From Occultella glacieicola (lineage in GTDB: Bacteria; Actinomycetota; Actinomycetes; Actinomycetales; Beutenbergiaceae): a DNA stretch of 64,000 bases. The stretch covers positions 496,001-560,000 of the forward strand of contig NZ_SMNA01000002.1 of NCBI RefSeq assembly GCF_004353825.1, read 5' to 3'. Position numbers and translations under genes: made by a program. A model generated the notes under the pieces. It saw only the letters and a list, made by a program, of their open reading frames with translations. It made no database searches and was not told the DNA's origin. This document shows, piece by piece, positions 19,114 through 27,127 of this stretch. Numbering within the stretch: position 1 is the stretch's first letter; every line of letters begins with the position of its first letter.

Positions 19114-20583
19114 TCAGCGCTGCTCCAGCCGCGCCATCCGCACCAGCGTGCGTTCGGTGTTGGTCGCCACGACCGCCGTGTCGGTGCTCGTGAACCACAT
19201 CGGCTCCTCGACCCGGCGGTCGATCTCCGCACCGGTCGAGGCGTCGACCGAGAGGATCGTCGTCGTGTCCGGCCCACTCTCGACGAGGGCGACCAGGGTG
19301 TCGACGCCCGCGAGGTAGCCGTAGCCCACGGCGCCCGAGCCCTCTCCCGCGCCGACCACCCACACGGGCCGCTCCTGGGTCCGGGCCATGAGGCTGAGCA
19401 GGTCGTCGCCGCTCGAGACCAGCCATCCCGAGACCTCCATCGGCCGATCGAAGACCGCCATCCGCGAGTCGCCGTCCACCGAGAAGCCGGCATGGGCGCC
19501 GGCCGGCAATTCCCAGTACCGCTCGCCGTCGTAGGAGAACGAGGAGACGCCCCCGGTGCCGTCGATGCCGGCGTCGGCCAGGCAGGTCCGCCCGGCCGGA
19601 TCATTGAGCGACTGCCGGTCGCCGAAGCACTCCGGCGCCCCGGTGAACTCGGACACGGTGCCGGAGTCCCAGTCCATCAGGATCCGCGCCCGACCGTCAC
19701 CGGTCGAGACGACGATCACCGCCGTCTCGGCGTCGAACGGCCAGATCCAGTACCACGGCGCCGCGTCGGCGCGCACCCCGGACACCGACTCCTGCGACCA
19801 CGGCAATGACACGGTTTCCCGTTCCCCGGTCACCGGATCGAACCTGGCTGCCGTCAGGCCGGCGTCGTCGTCGGTGGCGACCGCCCAGAACTCGCTGCCC
19901 GCCTCCGAGACCCAGGCGGCCCCGGGGAGGTCGAGCCGCGCCGCACGGACCTGCCCGGTGAGCGGATCGAGGGTGAGCACCGACGGGCCCGGGTCCTCGG
20001 CACAGGCGGGCGCCGACGCCCGCAGGGCGACGACCTCGGCGTTCGTGAGCGGCGAGATCACGAACTCCGGGCAGATGCCCAGCTCCGCGACGGGCACCTG
20101 CCAGCGAGGTTCGCCGGTCTGCCAGTCCGTCCCGACGAGCAGATCGCCGGCATCCTCGTGCAGGACCGCGACGACCACCTCACCCGCGCTCTCGGCGCTC
20201 GCGTTCATGACCTCCGCCCGGACGTTCTCGAGAGCCCACAACTGCTCGCCGGCCGGAACGTCGTAGGCAACCAGGTCGGCGTAGAAGTCGCCGCCGATCT
20301 GTGTCGCGCCGCCCGGGCTGAAGGCCGCCCGACCTTCGTCATCGGAGGCGATCACCCACAGGCCACCGGGCAGTTCGACCCAGTCGACCAGGTTCCAGCC
20401 CGGTTCCGGTGGATCCACACTCGACGGATCCGAACTCGTCGGGCCGTTCGGCGTCGTCGGCTCCGGTGCTGGGCCCTCTCCCGTGCAGCCACCCAGGAGC
20501 GCCAGGGCGGCTGCGAGCCCGCCGGCCAGCGACCGCGCCCGGCGTCTCCCCGCCGCTGCCGGTCCCCTGGTCGTGGCGTCCAC
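19114..20583 (-). CDS. PQQ/WD-like beta-propeller lipoprotein, paralogue 3
   Basis: Exported lipoprotein of 489 residues, the closest relative of the 17439-18968 product. Lipobox ALLGGC with Cys33; a short Pro/Thr/Ser/Asp spacer; then DWVELPGGLWVIASDDEGRA and the same strand series, ending GAGEGSGAVGYGYLAGVDTLVAL. The two genes are in tandem on the minus strand with about 145 bases between. Their upstream regions also align (shared hairpin and a TGACACT(C/G)TC block), so promoter and coding region were duplicated together. Function is unknown; surface sensing or protein folding would be guesses. GTG start at 20583 with GAGGGG before it. Confidence 0.82.
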   Translation of the reverse strand: MDATTRGPAAAGRRRARSLAGGLAAALALLGGCTGEGPAPEPTTPNGPTSSDPSSVDPPEPGWNLVDWVELPGGLWVIASDDEGRAAFSPGGATQIGGDFYADLVAYDVPAGEQLWALENVRAEVMNASAESAGEVVVAVLHEDAGDLLVGTDWQTGEPRWQVPVAELGICPEFVISPLTNAEVVALRASAPACAEDPGPSVLTLDPLTGQVRAARLDLPGAAWVSEAGSEFWAVATDDDAGLTAARFDPVTGERETVSLPWSQESVSGVRADAAPWYWIWPFDAETAVIVVSTGDGRARILMDWDSGTVSEFTGAPECFGDRQSLNDPAGRTCLADAGIDGTGGVSSFSYDGERYWELPAGAHAGFSVDGDSRMAVFDRPMEVSGWLVSSGDDLLSLMARTQERPVWVVGAGEGSGAVGYGYLAGVDTLVALVESGPDTTTILSVDASTGAEIDRRVEEPMWFTSTDTAVVATNTERTLVRMARLEQR

Positions 20584-20599
20584 GACGTGCCCCTCGTCC

Positions 20600-20615
20600 G
20601 GCGGTCCCCACCGCC
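20600..20615 (-). promoter_or_regulatory. Leader hairpin GGCGGT-GGGG-ACCGCC, copy 2
   Basis: Same 16-base hairpin as at 18987-19002, again directly upstream of the ribosome-binding site. Conservation of both sequence and spacing suggests a role in mRNA stability, translation or protein binding. Confidence 0.5.
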
Positions 20616-20722
20616 ATCGCCCCAGGTGCGCCGGCGTTGTCGCACGGCCCGCTGGAGACAGTGTCAGGGCCGCGCCGCGTGGCGCCAGGGAACGCCCGGA
20701 CCGTGACCTGATCGTGACCGAG

Positions 20723-23176
20723 TCAGAGCTTGGTCACCGGGGAGTACCGCAGCAGCAGGCGCTTCACGCCGCTGGCGCCGAAGTCGATCTTCGCGACGGC
20801 GTTCGCGCCGGAGCTCTCGACGGCGATCACCCGCCCCAGGCCGTAGGCGTCGTGGGTCACGCGGTCCCCGACGTCCACCGAGGGCGCGTCCGCGCGGGGC
20901 GTCGCCGAGCCGAACGACGGCGTGTCCGCGCGGGTGGTGCGCACCGGCGGCGCGGACGGTCCCCTGGAGCCGCTGCGACCGCCGTCGGCCCGGTTGCGGT
21001 AGCCGGTGAAGGATCCGCCGCGCAGGACCGCCATCGAGGACTCCCGGCGCTTCCAGTCCATCAGCTCCTCGGGCACGTCGGCGAGGAACCGGCTGGCCGG
21101 CAGCTCGTTGGGCATCCCCCAGGCGGTGCGGACCGCGGCGCGGGACAGGTACAGCCGTTGCCGCGCCCGGGTCAGCGCGACGTACGCGAGGCGCCGTTCC
21201 TCGGCGAGCTCGGTCTCGTCGGCGAGGGAGCGCTGGTGCGGGAAGGTGCCGTCCTCCAGGCCGGTGACGAACACGACCGGAAACTCCAGGCCCTTCGCGG
21301 TGTGCACGGTCATCAGGGTGACCACGCCACGGTCGTCATCGTCGTCGGGGATCTGGTCGGTGTCCGCGACCAGGGCGACCCGTTCGAGGAAGTCGCCGAG
21401 GTCCCCGTCCGGGTCGGAGGCGGAGAACTCCGTGGCGACGGCGTGCAGCTCGGCGAGGTTCTCCACCCGGGAGGCGTCCTGCGGGTCGTCGCTGGCCCGC
21501 AGTTCGGCGAGGTAGCCGGACCGGTCCAGGGCCGTGTCCAGGATCTCCGCCGGGCTCGCGCCACCGGCCGCGAGGTCCCGCAGGCCGGTCATCAGGTCGG
21601 CGAAGCCGCGCACCGCGGTCAGGGACCTGGTGGCCAGGCCGATCACGTTCTCGGCGTCGTCGATGGCGGCGCCGAAGGAGATGCGCTCCCGCTCGGAGTG
21701 TGCGGTCAGCATCGCCTCGGCCCGGTCCCCCACCCCGCGCTTGGGCACGTTCAGGATCCGCCGCAGGTTGATCGCGTCGTCCGGGTTCGCGATCGCGCGC
21801 AGGTAGGCGATCGCGTCCTTGACCTCGCGGCGCTCGTAGAACCGGGTGCCGCCGACCACCTTGTACGGCAGGCCGACCCGGATCAGGACCTCCTCAAGCG
21901 AACGGGACTGGGCGTTGGTCCGGTAGAAGATCGCGACGTCTCCGGGTCGCACACCGTCGGAGTCGCCGAGCCGGTCGATCTCCTCGGCGATGAACCGGGC
22001 CTCCTCGTGGTCGTTGTCCGCGACGTAGCCGACGATCTGCGGGCCGGCACCGCTGTCCGTCCAGAGGTTCTTCGCCCGACGGTCCGGGTTGCGGGAGATG
22101 ACGGCGTTCGCTGCGGTCAGGATCGTCTGGGTGGACCGGTAGTTCTGCTCCAACAGGATCGTGGTGGCGTCCGGGTAGTCGCTCTCGAACTCGACGATGT
22201 TGCGGATCGTCGCGCCACGGAAGGCGTAGATGGACTGGTCGGCGTCACCGACGACGGTGAGTTCCGCCGTCGGCAACTCGTTGTCAGCGCCACCGGCGGC
22301 CGGACCCGAGTCCTCCAGCGGGACGCCGGCGAGCTCGCGGACCAGCATGTACTGGGCGTGGTTGGTGTCCTGGTACTCGTCGACGAGGATGTGCCGGAAT
22401 CGCCGCCGGTAGTGCTCGGCCACGGCCGGGAACGCCTGGAGCAGGTTCACCGTGGTCATGATCAGGTCGTCGAAGTCCAGGGCGTGGGCCTGACGCAGGC
22501 GCTCGTTGTAGAGCCGGTACGCCGCGGCCAGGTTCTGTTCGAACGGGTTGGAGTCCGCGACGGTCCGCGCGTAGTCGTCGGGGTCCACGAGTTCGTTCTT
22601 CAGGTCGGACACCCGGTTCGAGAACGCCTTCGGCGGGAACCGCTTCGGGTCCAGGTCAAGCTCCCGGCAGACCAGAAGCATGAGGCGCTGGGAGTCCGCC
22701 GCGTCGTAGATGGAGAAGTTGGAGCGCAGCCCGAGGGTCTTCGCCTCCCGGCGCAGGATCCGCACGCACGCGGAGTGGAAGGTGGAGACCCACATGTTCC
22801 GTGCGCGCGGCCCGACGAGTTCTCCGACCCGGTCGCGCATCTCGGCCGCCGCCTTGTTCGTGAACGTGATCGCGAGGATCTGGCCCGTGCGGGACCGGCC
22901 GGTGGCGAGCAGGTAGGCGATCCGGTGGGTCAGCACCCGGGTCTTGCCCGACCCGGCACCGGCGATGATCAGCAACTGCCCGCCCTCGTGGATCACGGCT
23001 GCGCGCTGCTGCGGGTTCAGACCCTCGAGCAGCGCCTCCGCGGCCAGCGAGGCCTGCTCGCCGTTCGAGGCGTCGTCGGCGTCCGGATCACGCGGCGGCA
23101 TCACCGTCGGTAGATGGGCGTCGGTGGTGGGTCCGGTCAGACCGGGCAGCGGCAGGTTGTCGAACAATGAGGTCAT
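20723..23176 (-). CDS. pcrA: ATP-dependent DNA helicase PcrA/UvrD
   Basis: SF1A 3'-5' DNA helicase acting in nucleotide-excision repair, replication and recombination control. The 817 residues start with MTSLFDNLPLPGL and a ~50-residue leader. LNPQQRAAVIHEGGQLLIIA comes next, with Walker A GAGSGKTR near residue 73 and Walker B ILVDEYQDTNHAQY near residue 262. Later motifs are VVGDADQSIYAFRGA, LEQNYRST, VTLMTVHTAKGLEFPVVFV and YVALTRAR. A C-terminal Tudor-like end (VGDRVTHDAYGLGRVIAVE) is the part that contacts RNA polymerase in relatives. Position near sucCD matches uvrD1 in mycobacteria. Confidence 0.96.
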   Translation of the reverse strand: MTSLFDNLPLPGLTGPTTDAHLPTVMPPRDPDADDASNGEQASLAAEALLEGLNPQQRAAVIHEGGQLLIIAGAGSGKTRVLTHRIAYLLATGRSRTGQILAITFTNKAAAEMRDRVGELVGPRARNMWVSTFHSACVRILRREAKTLGLRSNFSIYDAADSQRLMLLVCRELDLDPKRFPPKAFSNRVSDLKNELVDPDDYARTVADSNPFEQNLAAAYRLYNERLRQAHALDFDDLIMTTVNLLQAFPAVAEHYRRRFRHILVDEYQDTNHAQYMLVRELAGVPLEDSGPAAGGADNELPTAELTVVGDADQSIYAFRGATIRNIVEFESDYPDATTILLEQNYRSTQTILTAANAVISRNPDRRAKNLWTDSGAGPQIVGYVADNDHEEARFIAEEIDRLGDSDGVRPGDVAIFYRTNAQSRSLEEVLIRVGLPYKVVGGTRFYERREVKDAIAYLRAIANPDDAINLRRILNVPKRGVGDRAEAMLTAHSERERISFGAAIDDAENVIGLATRSLTAVRGFADLMTGLRDLAAGGASPAEILDTALDRSGYLAELRASDDPQDASRVENLAELHAVATEFSASDPDGDLGDFLERVALVADTDQIPDDDDDRGVVTLMTVHTAKGLEFPVVFVTGLEDGTFPHQRSLADETELAEERRLAYVALTRARQRLYLSRAAVRTAWGMPNELPASRFLADVPEELMDWKRRESSMAVLRGGSFTGYRNRADGGRSGSRGPSAPPVRTTRADTPSFGSATPRADAPSVDVGDRVTHDAYGLGRVIAVESSGANAVAKIDFGASGVKRLLLRYSPVTKL

Positions 23177-23238
23177 GGCCCCTCAAGAGTAGGTGCCGGG
23201 ACCGACACCGGTGCACTCGGTCCACACCCGCCACCCGC

Positions 23239-23715
23239 TCAGGTCGCGATCACACCCGCCACCCAGGCGCCGATGGCGATCATCGCGCCGGCGAGCTCGA
23301 CGAGGATCGTCACCCCGGTCGCCTTCAGCGCCGACTTCGTGGAGGACCACGCGCGCGCCAGCTCCCGCAGCCGGATCCACTCGGCGAGGAACACCGCGAA
23401 CACGAAGAACAGCGGCAGGCCGACCACCGGCACCACGAAGAACCCGATCACGCCTGCGATCCCACCCCAGACCAGCGTCGAGTTCGGCACTCCGGCGCGC
23501 TTGAGCCCGCGGCCGGCGAGCAGGTACTTGCCCACGCCCGCGGCCACCACGGCCAGGACCCCGATCACGAACACCCACCACGCGCCGCCGCCGGTGACGA
23601 TGGCCCACAGGAGCACCGCGCCGAGCACGATCAGGGAGCCCGGCAGCACCTGGACGACCACGCCGAACAGGCCCACCACCATGATCAGGGCACAGATGAC
23701 CTCGAGTCCGCTCAC
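23239..23715 (-). CDS. DUF456 family membrane protein
   Basis: A 158-residue membrane protein of the DUF456 family; function unknown. Four or so hydrophobic segments: VICALIMVVGLFGVVVQVLP, the WAIVTGGGAWWVFVIGVLAVV region, VGLPLFFVFAVFLAEW, and a C-terminal helix AGAMIAIGAWVAGVI. Conserved-looking features are the PG near residue 25, the GLKRAGVPNSTLVWGGIAG loop and the EWIRLRELARAWSSTKSALKATG amphipathic stretch. It lies 62 bases upstream of pcrA on the same strand and may be co-transcribed only by proximity. Confidence 0.8.
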   Translation of the reverse strand: MSGLEVICALIMVVGLFGVVVQVLPGSLIVLGAVLLWAIVTGGGAWWVFVIGVLAVVAAGVGKYLLAGRGLKRAGVPNSTLVWGGIAGVIGFFVVPVVGLPLFFVFAVFLAEWIRLRELARAWSSTKSALKATGVTILVELAGAMIAIGAWVAGVIAT

Positions 23716-23745
23716 CGGATCAGTGTGCCCGAAGCCTCACGTGAG

Positions 23746-23781
23746 CTCGAGCGTGCTGTTGTGGCAGCCACTTCAGCACTC
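23746..23781. repeat. Palindromic 36-bp repeat, copy 1
   Basis: CTCGAGCGTGCTGTTGTGGC... A compound dyad: GTGCTG-TT-GTGGC-A-GCCAC-TT-CAGCAC. Copy 2 starts 63 bases later with one mismatch. It lies in the 188-base gap between the DUF456 gene and the MerR regulator; no coding is visible there. Confidence 0.75.
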
Positions 23782-23808
23782 CCACCACCCGGCGTCGCGC
23801 CGCAGCAA

Positions 23809-23844
23809 CTCGAGGGTGCTGTTGTGGCAGCCACTTCAGCACTC
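23809..23844. repeat. Palindromic 36-bp repeat, copy 2
   Basis: Differs from copy 1 only at position 7 (G for C). It keeps the same nested arms GTGCTG/CAGCAC and GTGGC/GCCAC with opposed TT mismatches. Same orientation as copy 1. Confidence 0.75.
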
Positions 23845-23903
23845 TCGGCGGGACGGTCCGCGCCGTGGTGCGGTGGCCATCGCCCGGGTCGTTGGGGGCT
23901 ACC

Positions 23904-24272
23904 TCACGGGCCCTGGTCCTGGACGCCTTCGTAGTAGGCGATCTTGTCCCGCAGGTGCCGCCGCCACCGGCGCAACTGCGCCATCTGCTCGGTCACGGCC
24001 TCGTCGTGCTGGCGCAGGATCTCCAGGCGCTCCGCGACCGAACCGTCGTTGACGGTGAGGTCGGCGTACCGCTGCATCTGGGCGATCGGCATCCCGGTGT
24101 CCCGCAGGCACCGCAGGATCTCCAGCCAGGCCAGGTCCCGGTCGGTGAACACGCGGCGTCCGCCCGGGTCCCGGGCGATGTCGTAGAGGAGCCCGACCCG
24201 TTCGTAGTACCGCAGCGTCTCGATGGTGAATCCGCTGCGGGCCACGGTCTCGGCGGGCGTGTAGGTGGCCAT
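23904..24272 (-). CDS. MerR family transcriptional regulator
   Basis: DNA-binding regulator of 122 residues. The winged-helix N-terminus is YTPAETVARSGFTIETLRYYERVGLL, followed by the second-wing GGRRVFTDRDLAWLEILRCLRDTGMPIAQM. A dimerisation helix runs over about residues 78-115 (LEILRQHDEAVTEQMAQLRRWRRHLRDKI). It has no C-terminal Cys cluster, so it is not a metal sensor of the CueR type. It resembles MerR regulators that sit beside aldo/keto reductases and respond to electrophiles or small organics. It is divergent from such a reductase with a textbook MerR operator between them. ATG at 24272. Confidence 0.88.
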   Translation of the reverse strand: MATYTPAETVARSGFTIETLRYYERVGLLYDIARDPGGRRVFTDRDLAWLEILRCLRDTGMPIAQMQRYADLTVNDGSVAERLEILRQHDEAVTEQMAQLRRWRRHLRDKIAYYEGVQDQGP

Positions 24273-24310
24273 GCCCCATGGTGCGCCCGGGCGCGTTCTC
24301 GATCAAGGCC

Positions 24311-24341
24311 TTGACCTGTAGCGCGCTCCAGGTTCCACGCT
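24311..24341 (+). promoter_or_regulatory. MerR-type operator/promoter of the aldo-keto reductase
   Basis: -35 TTGACC (24311-24316) and -10-like CACGCT (24336-24341) are separated by 19 bases, the long spacer typical of MerR-activated promoters. The spacer carries the dyad ACCTG-T-AGCGCGCT-C-CAGGT (24314-24333, one mismatched pair). The reductase ATG lies 8 bases after the -10, so the transcript is probably leaderless. Confidence 0.75.
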
Positions 24342-24348
24342 GGATGCC

Positions 24349-25368
24349 ATGAACACCACGACCACCACATCACAGCCCTTCGACCACCCGACCACCACGA
24401 CGTCGACCGGCGACGCCGCACCGAGCACGCCGACCGTCGCCCTGGGCGCCATGCTGTTCGGCACCACGATCGACGAGCCCACCGCCTTCGACCTCCTGGA
24501 CGCCTACGTGGACGCCGGGGGCGTGTGGATCGACACCGCCGACTGCTACGCGTTCTGGGCCGACCCGAGCGGATACGGCGGCCAGAGCGAGGAGCTCCTC
24601 GGCCGCTGGCTCAAGGCCCGACCCGGTGTCCGGGACCGGGTCCGGATCGCCACCAAGGTCGGCTGCGAGTGCGTCACCCCGAACAGCTGGCCCGAGGTCT
24701 CCGAAGGGCTCGCCCCGCAGGTGATCCGGGACGTCGCCGAGCAGAGCCTGCGCCGGATGGGCATCGACCACATCGACCTGTACTGGGCCCACCGCGACGA
24801 CCGGGACGTGGACCAGGCCGAGAACGTCGCCGCGTTCGGCGCCCTGGTCGCCGAGGGGAAGGTCGGCCGCCTCGGGCACTCGAACACCGCACTGTGGCGC
24901 ACCGAACGGGCGCGGGGGCTCGCGGCCGGTCTCGGGGTCGCCGGCCCGACGGCCCTGCAACTGCGGTACAGCTACCTGCAGCCCCGGCCGATGGTGCGTG
25001 GCCGCGACCACGACCACCGGTTCGGCTTCGTCACCGACGAGGTCCTCGACTACGCGGCCGGCGACCCGGACGTGAGCGTCTGGGCGTACAGCCCACTCAT
25101 GTCCGGCGCCTACGAACGGGCCGACCGCCCGGTCTCGGAGGCCTTCGAGCACGTCGGGACCACGCGCCGGCTCGCGGCGCTCGCGGAGGTGGCCGACGCC
25201 GTCGGGCACTCGCGCAGCGAGGTCGTGCTGTCCTGGATGACCGGCGGGACCCCGTCGATCACCCCCATCCTCGGGGTCAGCGACCTGGACCAGCTGGCGA
25301 CCGGTCTGGCCGGCGCCACCCTCGTCCTGCCGACGGAGCTGCGCGCCCGGCTCGAGGACGCCTGGTGA
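24349..25368 (+). CDS. Aldo/keto reductase
   Basis: NADPH-dependent oxidoreductase with a TIM-barrel fold, 339 residues, likely detoxifying carbonyl compounds or reducing sugars. The usual tetrad is visible: Asp and Tyr in WIDTADCYAFW, Lys in VRIATKVGCE, and His in IDLYWAHRDD. The N-terminal strand reads VALGAMLFGTTIDEPTAFDLLDAYVDAGG. The C-terminal cofactor region contains SRSEVVLSWMTGGTPSITPILG. Transcription is very likely switched by the divergent MerR regulator through the operator ending 8 bases before this ATG. Substrate unknown. Confidence 0.9.
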   Translation: MNTTTTTSQPFDHPTTTTSTGDAAPSTPTVALGAMLFGTTIDEPTAFDLLDAYVDAGGVWIDTADCYAFWADPSGYGGQSEELLGRWLKARPGVRDRVRIATKVGCECVTPNSWPEVSEGLAPQVIRDVAEQSLRRMGIDHIDLYWAHRDDRDVDQAENVAAFGALVAEGKVGRLGHSNTALWRTERARGLAAGLGVAGPTALQLRYSYLQPRPMVRGRDHDHRFGFVTDEVLDYAAGDPDVSVWAYSPLMSGAYERADRPVSEAFEHVGTTRRLAALAEVADAVGHSRSEVVLSWMTGGTPSITPILGVSDLDQLATGLAGATLVLPTELRARLEDAW

Positions 25369-25380
25369 CGCCGAGGACCG

Positions 25381-25728
25381 TCAGGTCCAGAGCACCGCGA
25401 TCGCGATGTTCACGACGGTGAGGCCGGCGATCCCGCCGAGGTAACCCTTGGTGACCTTCTCGGAGTTCCGGGAGCCGTAGATCACGAGGCCGGTGACGAC
25501 CAGGGCGATGATGAGCTTCACGCCGATCTTGATGTTGTTCGGGTCGCCGCCGGCCACGCCGGACGACGCCAGACCGACCATCAGGATCCCGCTGATCAGG
25601 GCGGTGAGGATGCCGTGCACCGTGCCCTTGTACAGCGTGGCCGACTTCAGGCCGGCGAGGGTGCCGCCGAGCACGATGGCCCATCCGATCAGGTGGAGGA
25701 CGAGCAGGATCCCGTAGACGATGTCCAT
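25381..25728 (-). CDS. Small uncharacterised membrane protein
   Basis: A 115-residue protein with four predicted membrane helices: IVYGILLVLHLIGWAIVLGG, GILTALISGILMVGLAS, IGVKLIIALVVTGLVIYG and GYLGGIAGLTVVNIAIAVLW. A conserved-looking KSATLYKGTVHG segment lies between helices 1 and 2. I do not recognise the family with certainty; a YtxH- or DUF-type actinobacterial protein is possible. It converges on the aldo/keto reductase and lies 50 bases from the start side of the next minus-strand gene's end. Codon use is typical of the window, so it is a real gene. Confidence 0.75.
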   Translation of the reverse strand: MDIVYGILLVLHLIGWAIVLGGTLAGLKSATLYKGTVHGILTALISGILMVGLASSGVAGGDPNNIKIGVKLIIALVVTGLVIYGSRNSEKVTKGYLGGIAGLTVVNIAIAVLWT

Positions 25729-25779
25729 GATCCTGACACTACGTCAGAACATCGCGGCGGGGCCAATCGCCGGTTCGGC

Positions 25780-26427
25780 TCAGGCCGGGCCGGCGAACGC
25801 GTCCGCGATCGGCGTGTCACCGCCCGTGAAGCCGAGGGTCCGGCCGACCGAGCGAGGATCGGCGAGGGCCTGTGCCACGACCGCGGCGACGTCCTCGCGG
25901 GCGACCCCGCCGGTGTCCGCCCCCACGGCGATCCTGCCGGTGCCCGGGTCGTCGGTGAGCCGTCCGGGCGCGACGATCGTCCAGTCCAGGGCGGTGCCAC
26001 GCAGGTGCTCGTCGGCGGCCGCCTTCGCTTGCGCGTACGGGAAGAAGCCCGAGTCCTCGGGGACCCCGTGGTCGAGGCGCGCGCCCTGGTAGGACACCAT
26101 CACGTAGCGCAGCACGCCGACGAGCTGGGCGGCGTCCATCGAGCGGATCGCGGCATCACGGTCGACGGCGTAGGTCCGGTCCGGGTTGCCGCCGCCGGCT
26201 CCTGCGGACCACACCACCGCGTCGTGGCCGGCGAGGCTCTCGGAGATCTGCGTGGCCGAGAGGTTCTCCACGTCGGCGACGAGCGCCGTCGCCCCGGTCG
26301 CCTCGACGGCGGGACCGTGGTCGGGGTTACGGATCAGCGAGGTGACCGCGTGCCCCTCCCGGACCAGGATGCGGCTCAGGTGCAGGGCGACCTTGCCGTG
26401 GCCGCCGATGATCGCGATGAGGGACAT
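25780..26427 (-). CDS. NAD(P)-binding oxidoreductase (atypical SDR, NmrA-like)
   Basis: Atypical short-chain dehydrogenase fold, 215 residues. The nucleotide-binding strand-turn is IAIIGGHGKVALHLSRIL (GGxGxV) at residues 4-21. DVENLSATQISESLAGHDAVVWSAGAGG follows, then VMVSYQGAR and FFPYAQAKAAADEHLRGTALDWTIVAPG, the Tyr/Lys region. Such proteins act as redox sensors or isomerase-like reductases; substrate unknown. It starts ATG 26427 with AGGAA upstream and is separated from the response-regulator gene by about 50 bases. Confidence 0.83.
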   Translation of the reverse strand: MSLIAIIGGHGKVALHLSRILVREGHAVTSLIRNPDHGPAVEATGATALVADVENLSATQISESLAGHDAVVWSAGAGGGNPDRTYAVDRDAAIRSMDAAQLVGVLRYVMVSYQGARLDHGVPEDSGFFPYAQAKAAADEHLRGTALDWTIVAPGRLTDDPGTGRIAVGADTGGVAREDVAAVVAQALADPRSVGRTLGFTGGDTPIADAFAGPA

Positions 26428-26476
26428 GTTCCTGCCTTCGTCTCGGGTGCTCGCCGGGCGCGGATGGTGCCGGCCG

Positions 26477-27127
26477 CTACAGCAACCTTCGCACGGCGGC
26501 CCAGCGGGTCAACTCGTGCCGGGACGAGAGCTGCAGTTTGCGCAGCACGGCGGAGACGTGCGTCTCGACGGTCTTGATCGAGATGAACAGCTCGCCGGCG
26601 ACCTCCCGGTAGGTGTACCCGCGGGCGATCAGCCGCATGACCTCCTGCTCGCGGGCGGACAACCGGTCGAGCTCGTCGTCGGCGACGGCGACGTCCGCGG
26701 CCGCGGTGCCGAACGCATCCAGCACGAACCCCGCCAGTCGCGGCGAGAACACGGCGTCCCCGCCGGCGACCCGGCGCACCGCGTCGGAGAGGTCGGCACC
26801 GTTGATCGCCTTGGTGACGTACCCGCGAGCGCCCGCCCGGATGACCGAGACCACGTCCTCGCTGGCGTCCGAGACCGACAGGGCCAGGAACGTGACCTCA
26901 CCGAGCAGGTCCGTGCAGCCGGCCAGGACCTCCGCCCCGCCACCGCCCTGGCCGCCGGGAAGGTGCACGTCCAGGAGCACCACGTCGGGCCGGTGCGCGT
27001 GCACCACCGAGATCGCGGACGGGACGTCGTCGGCCTCGCCGACCACCTCGAGGTCGTCCGCCAGCTCCGATCGCACGCCGGCCCGGATCATCCGGTGGTC
27101 GTCGACGAGTACCAGTCGCAGGGTCAT
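26477..27127 (-). CDS. LuxR/NarL-family response regulator
   Basis: Cytoplasmic response regulator of 216 residues. The receiver starts RLVLVDDHRMIRAGVRSEL (acidic pair), has the phospho-accepting Asp in DVVLLDVHLPGG near residue 53, and Lys in GYVTKAINGADL. The C-terminal HTH is LSAREQEVMRLIARGYTYREVAGELFISIKTVETHV. It overlaps the sensor kinase gene by ATGA, so the two are translationally coupled. With the kinase's PspC segment and the divergent PspC/toast-rack gene, it parallels LiaR/VraR-type envelope-stress regulators. ATCAGGG repeats in the divergent promoter region may be its sites. Confidence 0.92.
   Translation of the reverse strand: MTLRLVLVDDHRMIRAGVRSELADDLEVVGEADDVPSAISVVHAHRPDVVLLDVHLPGGQGGGGAEVLAGCTDLLGEVTFLALSVSDASEDVVSVIRAGARGYVTKAINGADLSDAVRRVAGGDAVFSPRLAGFVLDAFGTAAADVAVADDELDRLSAREQEVMRLIARGYTYREVAGELFISIKTVETHVSAVLRKLQLSSRHELTRWAAVRRLL

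Noticed and set aside
23746-23844. CRISPR array
   Set aside because: Only two repeats, 27-base gap, no cas genes nearby; the repeat is a compound palindrome.
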